NCBI RefSeq assembly: GCF_030654605.1
Contig: NZ_JAURXB010000023.1
Coordinates: 36,351 to 100,350 of the forward strand
Direction of reading: 5' to 3'
Source: Bradyrhizobium sp.
Lineage (GTDB): Bacteria; Pseudomonadota; Alphaproteobacteria; Rhizobiales; Xanthobacteraceae
DNA length: 64,000 nucleotides
A model generated the notes under the pieces. It did no database searches and was not told the origin of the DNA. It saw nothing but the letters and a program-made list of their open reading frames with translations. Both the position numbers and the translations under genes were made by a program. Positions 48,224 through 57,417 of the stretch are shown in pieces (within the stretch, counting starts at the first letter, position 1; every line of letters starts with the position of its first letter).

Positions 48224-48978
48224 AAACCCTCGAGCTTCGCAACCTCGCAAAGACCTATTTCGATCCCTATGCCGGATCCCATGTCACCGCGGTGCACGAC
48301 GTCTCGCTCGACGTGCAGCAGGGAGATTTCGTCTCCGTGGTCGGACCGTCCGGCTGCGGCAAAACCACGATTCTCAACATGGTGGCCGGCTTCATCCCGC
48401 ATTCCGGCGGCGAGATTCTGTTGAACGGCAAGGCGATCAGCGGCCCGGGCCCCGAGCGCGGCGTGGTGTTCCAGTCCTTTGCGCTGTTTCCCTGGAAGAC
48501 CGTACTCGACAATGTCGGCTTCGGGCCGAAGATGCGCGGCGTACCGAAGGCCGAGCGCGACAGGATCGCGCACGAATATCTGGAACTCGCCGGCCTGTCG
48601 CATGCCGCCAACCGCTACCCCAACGAGCTTTCCGGCGGTATGCAGCAGCGCGTCGGCGTGGTGCGGGCGCTGGCCAACAATCCAGAAGTGTTGTTGATGG
48701 ACGAGCCTTTTGCGAGTGTCGATGCGCAGACGCGCATGACCCTGCAGGAAGAACTGACCCGGATCTGGCAGGAGCGGCGGCCGACGGTCATCTTCATCAC
48801 CCATGACGTCGCGGAAGCCGTGTTCCTGGCCAACCGCGTCGTCGTGCTGTCGAAAGGCCGCGTGCTCGACGAGGTCGAGGTCGCGCTGCCGCGGCCGCGG
48901 GTCTGGGACGATCTGATCGAGGACGAGACGTTCAAGCGACTGTCGGCCCACGTCCTGCACATGGTGCGCTCCGCGTGA
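48220..48978 (+). CDS. ABC transporter ATP-binding protein
   Basis: Walker A VGPSGCGKTTIL, signature ELSGGMQQRVGVVRALANNPEVLLMDEPFASVDAQTR. Confidence 0.95.
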   Translation: MKTLELRNLAKTYFDPYAGSHVTAVHDVSLDVQQGDFVSVVGPSGCGKTTILNMVAGFIPHSGGEILLNGKAISGPGPERGVVFQSFALFPWKTVLDNVGFGPKMRGVPKAERDRIAHEYLELAGLSHAANRYPNELSGGMQQRVGVVRALANNPEVLLMDEPFASVDAQTRMTLQEELTRIWQERRPTVIFITHDVAEAVFLANRVVVLSKGRVLDEVEVALPRPRVWDDLIEDETFKRLSAHVLHMVRSA

Positions 48979-49307
48979 GTATCGTTCCGGAAATCGCCGG
49001 CTCGTCCAGGGCGCGCTTCATCCTCGGCGTGATCGCGGCGTGGCTGATGTTTCAGCTGTGGCTGACGCTGGCGGCGCCCGGAAAGATTTCAGCTGAACTC
49101 GACGGCACCTCGCCGAAGGTCAACGTCCAGATCGAACTGCCATTTACGCCGGAACGTTTCCACGTTCTGGCGTTTCAGCAATATGGAAGGGTCTCCGGCG
49201 CGGAAGGCCATTCGATAGAACTACGTGGCGTGAAACGAACGGATCTCAACGCGGTTGCCCGGCCTTACTGGGTGACGAGCGTTGGACCGATAAAAGAGGG
49301 AGGTTGA
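48975..49307 (+). CDS. small N-terminally anchored protein in ABC operon (unknown function)
   Basis: FILGVIAAWLMFQLWLTLAAPGKISAELDGTSPKVNVQIELPFTPERFHVLAFQQYGRVSGAEGHSIELRGVKRTDLNAVARPYW; GTG start overlaps the ATPase stop. Confidence 0.65.
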   Translation: MSIVPEIAGSSRARFILGVIAAWLMFQLWLTLAAPGKISAELDGTSPKVNVQIELPFTPERFHVLAFQQYGRVSGAEGHSIELRGVKRTDLNAVARPYWVTSVGPIKEGG

Positions 49308-49308
49308 A

Positions 49309-50364
49309 ATGAAACGACTACTTGTACTTGGTGTCGCACTGGCGCTGGGCTGCACGGCGGCCGCGGCGCAGACCATGACGAAGCTCAAGGCCGGGATGGT
49401 CTCGGGCTTCGACCAGATCGGATTGCCGATCGCTCTGGAGCGCGGCTTCTTCGAGAAGCGCGGGCTCGACGTCACCATCGCCCGCCCCTATGCCACCGGC
49501 GTCGATGCGCTCAACGCGTTGCAGGCCGGTGAAAGCGAGATCGTGCAGGTCGGCGTCCCCATGATCGGCGCCGTGCTGCGCGGCATGGATCTGGTGGCGC
49601 TGGGCAATTACAGCGGCAATGCCACCAAGGCCGGCTCCGATGCCACCATGGCCATCATCGCCCGCGAGGGTTCCGGCATCGTCAAGGGCAACCTCGCCAG
49701 CCTGAAGGGCAAGAAGATCGCCGCTTCCTTCGGCACCATCAATCACCTCTACATCCTGGCCATTCTGGAAAAGGCCGGGTTGAAGCCGGAGGACGTGACA
49801 CTGGTGAATACGCCGCCGCCGGACATGACGGTGGCGCTGCTCGCCAAGGGCATCGACGCCTTTTCGGGATGGGATCCCTGGCCGATCGTGGCGAGCAAGG
49901 ACGTGCCGGGCGCGATCGAAATCATCCGCGGCGGCGACGTGATCTCCTATCTCGGCTTCAACGTGGCCTTGCGTCCCTGGGTCGAGAAGAACGGCGAGAA
50001 TATCGAGAAATTCCTCGCCGCCGTCTCGGAAGCTGACCAGTGGATGCGCAAGAATCCGAAACAGGCCGCCCAGATCGCGACCCGCTGGATTCCCGGCCTG
50101 AAACCGGAAATCGCCGAAGCCGCGATGCAGTTCAACATCCAGCAGGCTGACCGGCGGCTTTCGGCGAATAATTACCGGGCGCTGTGGAGCGCGGAAGAAC
50201 GCCTCAACCGCCTCGGCATCCTGAAGACCACGTTCGACGTCAACAAGCACATCGAGCCGAAGCACATCCTGAAGGTCATGAAGGACAGCCCCGAACTGTT
50301 CGCCGATCTGCCGCCGATCCCGGCGGACGTGGCGATCGGACCGGGATTTGTGTTCAAGCCGTAA
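49309..50364 (+). CDS. ABC transporter substrate-binding protein (NrtA/SsuA/ThiY-like)
   Basis: Signal peptide; AGMVSGFDQIGLPIALERGFFEKRGLDVTIARPYATGVDALNALQAGESEIVQVGVPMIGAVLRGMDLVALGNYS. Confidence 0.92.
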   Translation: MKRLLVLGVALALGCTAAAAQTMTKLKAGMVSGFDQIGLPIALERGFFEKRGLDVTIARPYATGVDALNALQAGESEIVQVGVPMIGAVLRGMDLVALGNYSGNATKAGSDATMAIIAREGSGIVKGNLASLKGKKIAASFGTINHLYILAILEKAGLKPEDVTLVNTPPPDMTVALLAKGIDAFSGWDPWPIVASKDVPGAIEIIRGGDVISYLGFNVALRPWVEKNGENIEKFLAAVSEADQWMRKNPKQAAQIATRWIPGLKPEIAEAAMQFNIQQADRRLSANNYRALWSAEERLNRLGILKTTFDVNKHIEPKHILKVMKDSPELFADLPPIPADVAIGPGFVFKP

Positions 50365-50550
50365 CGGCTTCGAATCCGGCCGGAGCGTTCAACGCTTCAT
50401 CGCAGGCTGGCAACATTTTGGTTGCCGGCCTGCCACTACGGCAGTCGCGCCATGCGGCCGGCCGGAGGTTCACGGCTCGTCGTGGCCCGACGACCTCGGA
50501 CGTAGGCGCCGCACTTGACCTTTTGAATGGCCTCGCAACTGGTCTCGCGG

Positions 50551-50769
50551 TCAGACCAAGTCTTCGGACTCGACAATGATGGCCTCTTCCGGACAGTTCG
50601 CCCGCGCCATGTAGGCCTTGTCGACGAGTTCAGCGGGAACGCAGCCGCTTCGGGCTTCTCGCGCATTGCCGAATTCATCGAGCAGGAACAGTTCCGGGGC
50701 GAGCGCACTACAGCGGGCGTGGCCCTGGCATTTGTCTGAATCGACACGAACGGTGATTCCAGTCGTCAT
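50551..50769 (-). CDS. P450-associated ferredoxin with CxxHxxC cluster motif
   Basis: VRVDSDKCQGHARCSALAPELFLLDEFGNA...ANCPEEAI (C-x2-H-x2-C...CP). Confidence 0.88.
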   Translation of the reverse strand: MTTGITVRVDSDKCQGHARCSALAPELFLLDEFGNAREARSGCVPAELVDKAYMARANCPEEAIIVESEDLV

Positions 50770-50781
50770 CGCGCTTCCTTC

Positions 50782-52395
50782 CTAGGCACTCACCGGTTCA
50801 ATCGGGGTCCTGATGTCGCGCATGAGGTCGCGTCCCAGTACAGCGGAGCCTGCCAGAACGCCGCCCACGAGGGCGCCGATGACACCGTCCGTCGAGACGT
50901 CCTGACCGGACAGATACAGTCCATCAATCGGAGTGGTGGCCCTCAGCCAGCTCTGGCGAAAGCGCTGTGGCGAGCTCTCGATTCCCATGAAGCCGCCGCG
51001 CTCACGCTTGACAAAGGTCTCGTAGCTCAACGGGGTCGAAACCTCGACATAGTCAAGCGCCGACCGCGCCGCGGGCACGTGGCGAAACAGCTCCTCGAGC
51101 AGACGCTCCCTGATCTTCTCCTTAAGGGCCAGATAGTCCTCGCCCCGCTTCATCCATTGCGTTGCCGACCACTTCTCGAAATGCCTGAAGTCGGTGTAGC
51201 CGTACATCTCCACCGTCGCCTTGCCGGGATAGTCATCGTCCCACGACGGATCCTTGGCCGACGGGAACGTTGCGAACGTCCATGGGAAGGGTGCTTCGAA
51301 GTCGCGGCGGTGAGCTTCGAGATTGGCCTCGAAGTCGTTCGACGGGTGTGCCCAGATGTTGGCGCCGTCGAAGCCAAGTTCGCTTGCCGGGCGGTTGAAG
51401 CCGATATTGACCCCGACGACGGCATAGCTTTCGACAACCTGCGAAGTCGCATGGTCAAGCCCCGATGTGGTCTTCACCTGCGCCGACAGCAGGCGCCCGA
51501 AGGTATTTTGCACACCGGCATTGCTGATCACGAGCGGACAGGCGAACTCTTCTCCGGAGGCAAGCCGGACACCGGTCGTCCGCCCCTGCGCGACCATGAT
51601 CTCTGCGACTTCGGCGCTGTGCAACACGACGCCGCCTGCGCTTTCGATGATTGGAACGATGGATCGCGCAAAGGCAGCCCCGCCGCCGACCGGATAATGG
51701 CCTCCGTTGAGATAGTGCTTTGCCAGCATGCAGTGCATGGCGAAGGAGCTCCTGGTGGGCTCCAGGCTGTAGTCGCCCCAGTTGGCGCAGATCACGGCGA
51801 TCAGTTCTCGATCAGCCGTCAATTCTCTGAGCACGTCGATGGTGAGCCGGTCGGAGTAATCGTGGAAGTCCCCGCACATACGATCATAGACGTCCTCGGC
51901 TCGGGATTGAGGCAGCGCCTTTTGCGCGAAATAGCCGGCGGACGCTTTCGAGACGCTGCGAACGAGGCCGAGATACCGGTCGATAGCAGCGGCTTCCTTT
52001 GGAAAATAACCCTTGAGCGCGGCGGCATAGGGCGCCGCACCGGCCGGAATGTCGTAACGGCGGCCGCCGATCACCATGCGATTGTAGATGTCCGGAAGCG
52101 GCGCCCACCGAACTCCTCCGCCGGTGACCTTGTCGAACAGTTTCCAGGTCGTTGTCGCCGGCGAACCAACGTCGCCGATATAGTGAAGGCCCACGGTCCA
52201 GCGGTAGCCCTTCCGCGTGTAGCTTTGCGTGAGGCCGCCAATCACATTGTGCTGCTCCAGAACGAGCACGCGGCGGCCGTTTTGGGCGAGCAGGGAAGCG
52301 ACGCTGAGCCCGCCCATTCCCGAGCCAATGACCACGGCATCGAAGCTGCCTTTGATCCCAGTCGACTTGCGATAAGGCATTCCCATGGTTTGCAT
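50782..52395 (-). CDS. phytoene desaturase / retinol saturase-like FAD-dependent oxidoreductase
   Basis: FDAVVIGSGMGGLSVASLLAQNGRRVLVLEQHNVIGGLTQSYTRKGYRWTVGLHYIGDVG...GLYLSGQDVSTDGVIGALVGGVLAGSAVLG. Confidence 0.88.
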   Translation of the reverse strand: MQTMGMPYRKSTGIKGSFDAVVIGSGMGGLSVASLLAQNGRRVLVLEQHNVIGGLTQSYTRKGYRWTVGLHYIGDVGSPATTTWKLFDKVTGGGVRWAPLPDIYNRMVIGGRRYDIPAGAAPYAAALKGYFPKEAAAIDRYLGLVRSVSKASAGYFAQKALPQSRAEDVYDRMCGDFHDYSDRLTIDVLRELTADRELIAVICANWGDYSLEPTRSSFAMHCMLAKHYLNGGHYPVGGGAAFARSIVPIIESAGGVVLHSAEVAEIMVAQGRTTGVRLASGEEFACPLVISNAGVQNTFGRLLSAQVKTTSGLDHATSQVVESYAVVGVNIGFNRPASELGFDGANIWAHPSNDFEANLEAHRRDFEAPFPWTFATFPSAKDPSWDDDYPGKATVEMYGYTDFRHFEKWSATQWMKRGEDYLALKEKIRERLLEELFRHVPAARSALDYVEVSTPLSYETFVKRERGGFMGIESSPQRFRQSWLRATTPIDGLYLSGQDVSTDGVIGALVGGVLAGSAVLGRDLMRDIRTPIEPVSA

Positions 52396-52403
52396 GCGGC
52401 GGC

Positions 52404-52868
52404 TCAACGCGGTTGAAGTGTGGAATTGAAAGCCACGGCACGTTGCTCGACCTGCCGCTTGATGTTGGCAAGACCAACGCGGGCCTCTTCGTCCATGCGA
52501 TCGAGCTGATCTTCGGTGGGCTCCGAGGGGCGCTTTGGATTGCTGAGCTGGCGGGTGTAACGGGTATCGCCCCCTTCCTTTTCGAAGGTATAGCGAATGA
52601 CGATGGGACCGATGAAATCGGTGTCCGCCTCGCACGTCCAGGCGCCCGGCCGATTGCTTTCCGTCACTTTCCAATGAAGCGCGATCACGCCACGCCGGAT
52701 CTGCCATTCTTCACGAAAGGTCTGCCCCAATTCCAGCGCACGATCCGGACCTTCGATCTTGTGCGATGCGGCGAGCCATTCCGGCCAGGAATGTGGATTG
52801 CATACGTAGTCGAACACGGCCTCAGGCGGCGCACCGATCAGAATGTCGTGCTTTCGGAGGAAGAACAT
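52404..52868 (-). CDS. SRPBCC (START-like) family protein
   Basis: DILIGAPPEAVFDYVCNPHSWPEWLAASHKIEGPDRALELGQTF. Confidence 0.85.
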   Translation of the reverse strand: MFFLRKHDILIGAPPEAVFDYVCNPHSWPEWLAASHKIEGPDRALELGQTFREEWQIRRGVIALHWKVTESNRPGAWTCEADTDFIGPIVIRYTFEKEGGDTRYTRQLSNPKRPSEPTEDQLDRMDEEARVGLANIKRQVEQRAVAFNSTLQPR

Positions 52869-52900
52869 GTGGTCTCCAGTGTGGAAGGATCAGCCTTGCA

Positions 52901-54091
52901 TCATCGCGGGGCGATGGTGATGGGCAGCAAGCGCGGACCTCGCACCGTGCCTTCGGACCAGGTCATGGGTCGCGTACTGTCGAGCTCGAAATCCGGGATC
53001 CGCTTCAGCCATTCCTCCAGCGCGACCCGCATCTCCATGCGCGCCAGATTCGATCCGATGCAGCGATGAATCCCAAGGCCGAACGCAACGTGCGGATTCT
53101 CCTTGCGGTCGATCCTCACCTCACCTGCGTCCGAAAATTTTTCGGGATCGCGATTGGCGGACGGAAAAGACAGCAGCACCATCTCGCCTTTCCGCATCGG
53201 ACAGCCGCCAAGCTCGCCATCTTCGACGACTTCGCGCGCCATCGTCACCGGCGCATAGGCGCGTAGAAACTCCTCGATTGCGCCGGGAATCAGATCGGGT
53301 TCACGAACGAGACGTTCGCGGTCGCCCGGGTGGGTCGCGAGATGCCAGATCGATGATCCGATCGCGCTCCACGTCGTGTCGATGCCGGCGACGAGAAGCA
53401 GACGCAACGCCCCAAGCACTTGCCGGTCGGAGAACGGCTCACCGTCAGGAAGGCGCGCCTTGATGAGAAAGCTGACAAGGTCGTCTCCTGGCCCATCGCC
53501 GCGCCGTTTCGTGATCTGCTCTGCGAAATACGCGGAGATCTCCTCCTCGGCCTGCTTCAGCGCGGCCTGGTTGGTAATCCCGTCCTGCAAAGCCATCTTG
53601 ATCCAGGTGCGGAACTGGTCGCCTTGTTCGGCGGGAATCCCGAGCATATGGGCAATGAGCCGGACAGGAATGTGCTGGGCGTAGTCGACCGCGGCATCGC
53701 AATGGCGTTGTCCGATGATGCGGTCGATCAGCTCGTTGCAGAGGATCCTCGTTTGCGGCTCGAGCTTTGCCACGGCCTGCGGCGTGAAAGGCGGGATCAG
53801 CGCCATCCGCATCGGCCGATGTTCCGGCGGATCGGATGTGATGGGCGGCGAATTGACCCGGTAGTCGCCCTCCCGGATCACCACCCGTCGGGATGAGAAC
53901 CGCTCGGGATCGTAGGCGACATCGCGGATATCCCCGTAACGGGTCGGAAAATAGACGCCCCGATAGCGCGTGGTGTGGGCGACCGGGCAAGTTTCGCGCA
54001 ATTGCTGCCAGATCGGGTATGGATCGACGACCCATGCCGGATCAAGATGGTCCCAATCCGACGACCAGTCCGCAACAGGAACTCGCGCCAT
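52901..54091 (-). CDS. cytochrome P450
   Basis: I-helix LLVAGIDTTWSAIGSSIW, ExxR EEFLRAYAPV, heme motif VAFGLGIHRCIGSNLARMEMRVALEEWL. Confidence 0.95.
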   Translation of the reverse strand: MARVPVADWSSDWDHLDPAWVVDPYPIWQQLRETCPVAHTTRYRGVYFPTRYGDIRDVAYDPERFSSRRVVIREGDYRVNSPPITSDPPEHRPMRMALIPPFTPQAVAKLEPQTRILCNELIDRIIGQRHCDAAVDYAQHIPVRLIAHMLGIPAEQGDQFRTWIKMALQDGITNQAALKQAEEEISAYFAEQITKRRGDGPGDDLVSFLIKARLPDGEPFSDRQVLGALRLLLVAGIDTTWSAIGSSIWHLATHPGDRERLVREPDLIPGAIEEFLRAYAPVTMAREVVEDGELGGCPMRKGEMVLLSFPSANRDPEKFSDAGEVRIDRKENPHVAFGLGIHRCIGSNLARMEMRVALEEWLKRIPDFELDSTRPMTWSEGTVRGPRLLPITIAPR

Positions 54092-54121
54092 GCCCTCCCC
54101 TTCCGTTCTCACGCTCTACAG

Positions 54122-54139
54122 ATATATTAGCTGATATAT
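54122..54139. promoter_or_regulatory. near-perfect palindrome overlapping the GntR start codon, probable autoregulatory operator
   Basis: ATATATtAGCTgATATAT, 16/18 positions symmetric, between divergent P450 (ATG 54091) and GntR (ATG 54138). Confidence 0.6.
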
Positions 54140-54908
54140 GAGCAAGCGTCAACGCACCGCAGCGACCCCCAAGGCGCATTCCAAGGCGCAATCCAAGGCG
54201 CAACCCAAGGCGCAACCCAAGGCGCCAAAACGGCCGGCCAGAGCAGACGAACTCGCAAGCCTGACCGAACAGGCCTATTTGCAGCTTGAGGAGATGATCG
54301 CCACGCTCCAGCTCCGTCCCGGCGCACTGATATCCGAGGCGGAGCTATGTACCCGTCTGGGTATTGGCCGCACGCCGGTCCGCGAAGCCATGCAGCGGCT
54401 GGCGCGTGAGCAGTTGCTCCATATCCTGCCGCGCCGCGGCTGCATCGTTTCGGAGTGCCGGCTGGAGGACGAACTGGGCGTCATCGAAGTCCGGCGCCCG
54501 CTTGAACTGCTCGTTGCTCGCGCGGCGGCGCTGCGCGCCAATCCGGAGCAGCGCCGGCAATTCGAGAACATCGCAAACTCGATGGCCGATGCATTGGTAG
54601 CCGACGACTTCATCGCCTTCGCTCGGCTCGATGCCGAGTTCAATCAGTTGTGTCTGGTCGCCTGCCTCAACACCACCGCCGCCTCCATGATGCGCCTCAT
54701 CGGCACGCTGAACCGCCGGTTCTGGTTCATGCATCACGGCAGGACGTTGCCGCGCGAAGGCGTGGAGAGTCATGTCGAGATCGCGCGGGAGATTGCCAAG
54801 GGAAATCCCGACGGCGCAGCAGCGGCGACTGAACGTTTGATGCGATATATCGAGAGCGCAGTTTACGGGCAGTGGGCTAGCGGGGCGACTCCACCGCGGC
54901 CGGCGTGA
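54138..54908 (+). CDS. GntR family (FCD) transcriptional regulator with Lys/Ala/Gln/Pro repeat N-terminus
   Basis: QAYLQLEEMIATLQLRPGALISEAELCTRLGIGRTPVREAMQRLAREQLLHILPRRGCIVSE; N-terminal SKAQSKAQPKAQPKAPK. Confidence 0.9.
   Translation: MSKRQRTAATPKAHSKAQSKAQPKAQPKAPKRPARADELASLTEQAYLQLEEMIATLQLRPGALISEAELCTRLGIGRTPVREAMQRLAREQLLHILPRRGCIVSECRLEDELGVIEVRRPLELLVARAAALRANPEQRRQFENIANSMADALVADDFIAFARLDAEFNQLCLVACLNTTAASMMRLIGTLNRRFWFMHHGRTLPREGVESHVEIAREIAKGNPDGAAAATERLMRYIESAVYGQWASGATPPRPA
54168..54227 (+). repeat. 12-bp tandem repeat x5 inside the GntR gene
   Basis: cccaaggcgcat tccaaggcgcaa tccaaggcgcaa cccaaggcgcaa cccaaggcgcca. Confidence 0.9.
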
Positions 54909-55011
54909 CCGGGTTCCGCCGCCCGATTCCGCCTCCGGCAGATCGACGCGATCACGAACGATGGAACCAAAACGCCGGCTAAGGCTTTGAATTCCTTCCG
55001 TAGCCCGTCGA

Positions 55012-55461
55012 GTGCGCACTTTGGACAAATTGCAGATTCTTCCCCACATCATTGCCCTGGCCGCAGCCCTCGCGCTCGCGGCGCCGATCGGCTGGGATCG
55101 CGAGAAGAAAGCCCGCAGCGCCGGCCTGCGAACGTTTCCGCTGGTCGCCATGGCGAGCTGCGGCTTCGTGCAGGCCAGCGAGAGCCTGCTGGTGCATTCC
55201 CCGGACGGCATGGCGAAAGTCATCGAAGGTCTGATCACCGGCATCGGCTTCATCGGCGGCGGAGCCATCCTCAAACAGGGCACTACCGTGCTCGGCACCG
55301 CCACGGCGGCGAGCCTGTGGGCCACCGGCGCGATCGGCGTTTCGGTGGGGCTCGGCGCTTTCGACGTGGCGGTCACGGTCGCGGCCTTCACGTTCCTGAC
55401 GCTGAGGCTGCTGCCGCTGGTCAAGGACGACGACGGCGACACCGCCGGCAAGAAGGACTGA
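55012..55461 (+). CDS. MgtC/SapB family protein
   Basis: LAAPIGWDREKKARSAGLRTFPLVAMASCGFVQAS...GLITGIGFIGGGAILKQGTTVLGTATAASLWATGAIGVSVG. Confidence 0.92.
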   Translation: MRTLDKLQILPHIIALAAALALAAPIGWDREKKARSAGLRTFPLVAMASCGFVQASESLLVHSPDGMAKVIEGLITGIGFIGGGAILKQGTTVLGTATAASLWATGAIGVSVGLGAFDVAVTVAAFTFLTLRLLPLVKDDDGDTAGKKD

Positions 55462-55560
55462 GAACGGCGGCATACGAGGCCGTCAGCTGCGCTTGTGATA
55501 CCCTGCGCCAGCGCCTTGTATCCCGGCCTGGACAGCGAACGTCAATGTCGTGTTCTCATT

Positions 55561-55574
55561 TTGACTCAGGTCAA
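55561..55574 (+). promoter_or_regulatory. FNR/FixK-type box
   Basis: TTGAC-tcag-GTCAA (TTGA-N6-TCAA), perfect palindrome, about 62 nt before the ATG at 55636. Confidence 0.5.
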
Positions 55575-55635
55575 TGTGAGCAATGCCAAGTTCGAGAATA
55601 ATAAGCCGAGCGCGTACCAATCAAGGGAGACTGTC

Positions 55636-56244
55636 ATGCCAGAGCAGAGCAGAATGCATTATTACCTGAATTGGGCCAAGGAGCGGATCGACGAGATGGA
55701 TGCTGCATTGGCGTCGCTCGAGGTCAAGGCGACGCAGGCAAGCGCCGATTCCAAGGTGAAGGCCGACCAGTTGATCGCCGATCTGAAAAAGCGGCGCGAC
55801 GAATTTCAGGCCTCGCTGAAGGCTCAGGCCGAAGCCGCCGAAGCCACGTGGGCCCGCGCCAAGGCAGATCTGGAGCCGCAGTGGAACGGATTCGAGGCCC
55901 AGGTCAAAACCTACTTCGAAAGCGCCGGTAAGCAGATCGAGCAGCAGCAGGCAACCTTCAAGGACATCGCCGCCGCACAAGGCAAGGCCTGGCGCGAGGC
56001 AGCGGACAAGTTCCATGACGCGGCGAGCCAGGTGGCGACCGCCCGGCGCGCCGATATCGATGCCGCGCTGAAGCAAATGAAGTCGGACGCCTCCGAAGCC
56101 GAAGCGCGACTTGAAAAGCTCAGGCAGGCCGGAAGCAGTTCCTGGTCGGTGCTGAGCGACGCGTTGACGGAATCGCGCAGGGCTTTCGATGAAGCCAATC
56201 AGGCCGCGTGGAAGGCACTGAAGGGTCCCGCTGCCAAGACTTGA
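55636..56244 (+). CDS. Ala/Lys-rich coiled-coil protein
   Basis: MPEQSRMHYYLNWAKERIDEMDAALASLEVKATQASADSKVKADQLIADLKKRRDEFQASLKAQAEAAEATWARAKADLEPQWNGFEAQVKTYFE; heptad-like pattern. Confidence 0.75.
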   Translation: MPEQSRMHYYLNWAKERIDEMDAALASLEVKATQASADSKVKADQLIADLKKRRDEFQASLKAQAEAAEATWARAKADLEPQWNGFEAQVKTYFESAGKQIEQQQATFKDIAAAQGKAWREAADKFHDAASQVATARRADIDAALKQMKSDASEAEARLEKLRQAGSSSWSVLSDALTESRRAFDEANQAAWKALKGPAAKT

Positions 56245-56271
56245 GGCACGCCGCGGGCGGCCGGACGCCCG

Positions 56272-57417
56272 CTACAGGGAGCGCGCAATCAACAGCTTCA
56301 TGATCTCGTTGGTGCCGCCGTAGATCTTCTGAATGCGCGCATCGACGAACATCCGGGAGATCGGATATTCCTGCATGTAGCCGTAGCCACCGTGCAGCTG
56401 CAGGCATTCGTCGGCGGTCTCGACCTGCTTCTGCGAACACCACCACTTGGCCATCGACGCCGTGACGGTGTCGAGATCGCGGACGATGAGACGCTCGATG
56501 CACCAGTCGACGAACACCCGCGCGATGGTGGCTTCCGTCTTGCGCTCGGCGAGGGTGAAGGCGGTGTTCTGGAATTCGATGATCGGCTGACCGAATGCCT
56601 TGCGCTCCCTGGTGTAGTCGACCGTCAACCGCACCGCGCGCTCCATCGAGGCCACGGCGCCGATGGCGAGCAATAGCCGCTCCTGCGGCAACTGTTGCAT
56701 CAGTTGAACGAAGCCGCTGCCTTCCTCGCCGCCGAGCAGGTTTTCGGGCGGCGCCACGGCGTTGTCGAAAAACAGCTCGGAGGTGTCGGACGCCTGCAGA
56801 CCGATCTTGTCGAGGTTTCGCCCGCGCCGGAAGCCATCATTGCCGGCGGCCTCGACCACGATCAGGGAAAGGCCCTTGGCGCCCGGTCCACCGGTGCGTG
56901 CCACCACGATGATCAGGTCGGCGGCCTGGCCGTTGGTGATGAAGGTCTTCTGGCCGTTGATCACATAATTGTTGCCCTGCTTTTTCGCGGTGGTCCGCAC
57001 GCCTTGCAGGTCGGACCCGGTGCCGGGCTCGGTCATGGCGATGGCTCCGACGAACTCGCCGCTCGCCATTTTCGGCAGCCAGCGCAGTTTCTGTTCCTCG
57101 GAACCGTAGTTCAGGATGTAGTGCGCGACGATGCCGCTGTGCACCGAAACCCCGGTCGTTACTTCCGGTACCACGCTTTCGATGTCCTCGATCACGGCGG
57201 CGTCATAGGCGAAGCTGGCGCCAAGACCGCCATAGGCCTCGGGCACGCTCGGCAGCAAGGCGCCCATCTCCCCCAGGGCCCGCCATGCCGAACGATCGAC
57301 CAATTTCTGCTGACGCCATTTGTCGGCATGCGGAGCCAGATCCCTGGCGAGAAATCTGCGGAACTGATCGCGAAACACGTCCAGCTCTTCGGTCATCCAG
57401 GAGGAACGGTAGGTCAT
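56272..57417 (-). CDS. acyl-CoA dehydrogenase
   Basis: AIAMTEPGTGSDLQGVRTTAKKQGNNYVINGQKTFITNGQAADLIIVVART; QLHGGYGYMQEYPISRMFVDARIQKIYGGTNEIMKLLIARSL. Confidence 0.95.
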   Translation of the reverse strand: MTYRSSWMTEELDVFRDQFRRFLARDLAPHADKWRQQKLVDRSAWRALGEMGALLPSVPEAYGGLGASFAYDAAVIEDIESVVPEVTTGVSVHSGIVAHYILNYGSEEQKLRWLPKMASGEFVGAIAMTEPGTGSDLQGVRTTAKKQGNNYVINGQKTFITNGQAADLIIVVARTGGPGAKGLSLIVVEAAGNDGFRRGRNLDKIGLQASDTSELFFDNAVAPPENLLGGEEGSGFVQLMQQLPQERLLLAIGAVASMERAVRLTVDYTRERKAFGQPIIEFQNTAFTLAERKTEATIARVFVDWCIERLIVRDLDTVTASMAKWWCSQKQVETADECLQLHGGYGYMQEYPISRMFVDARIQKIYGGTNEIMKLLIARSL

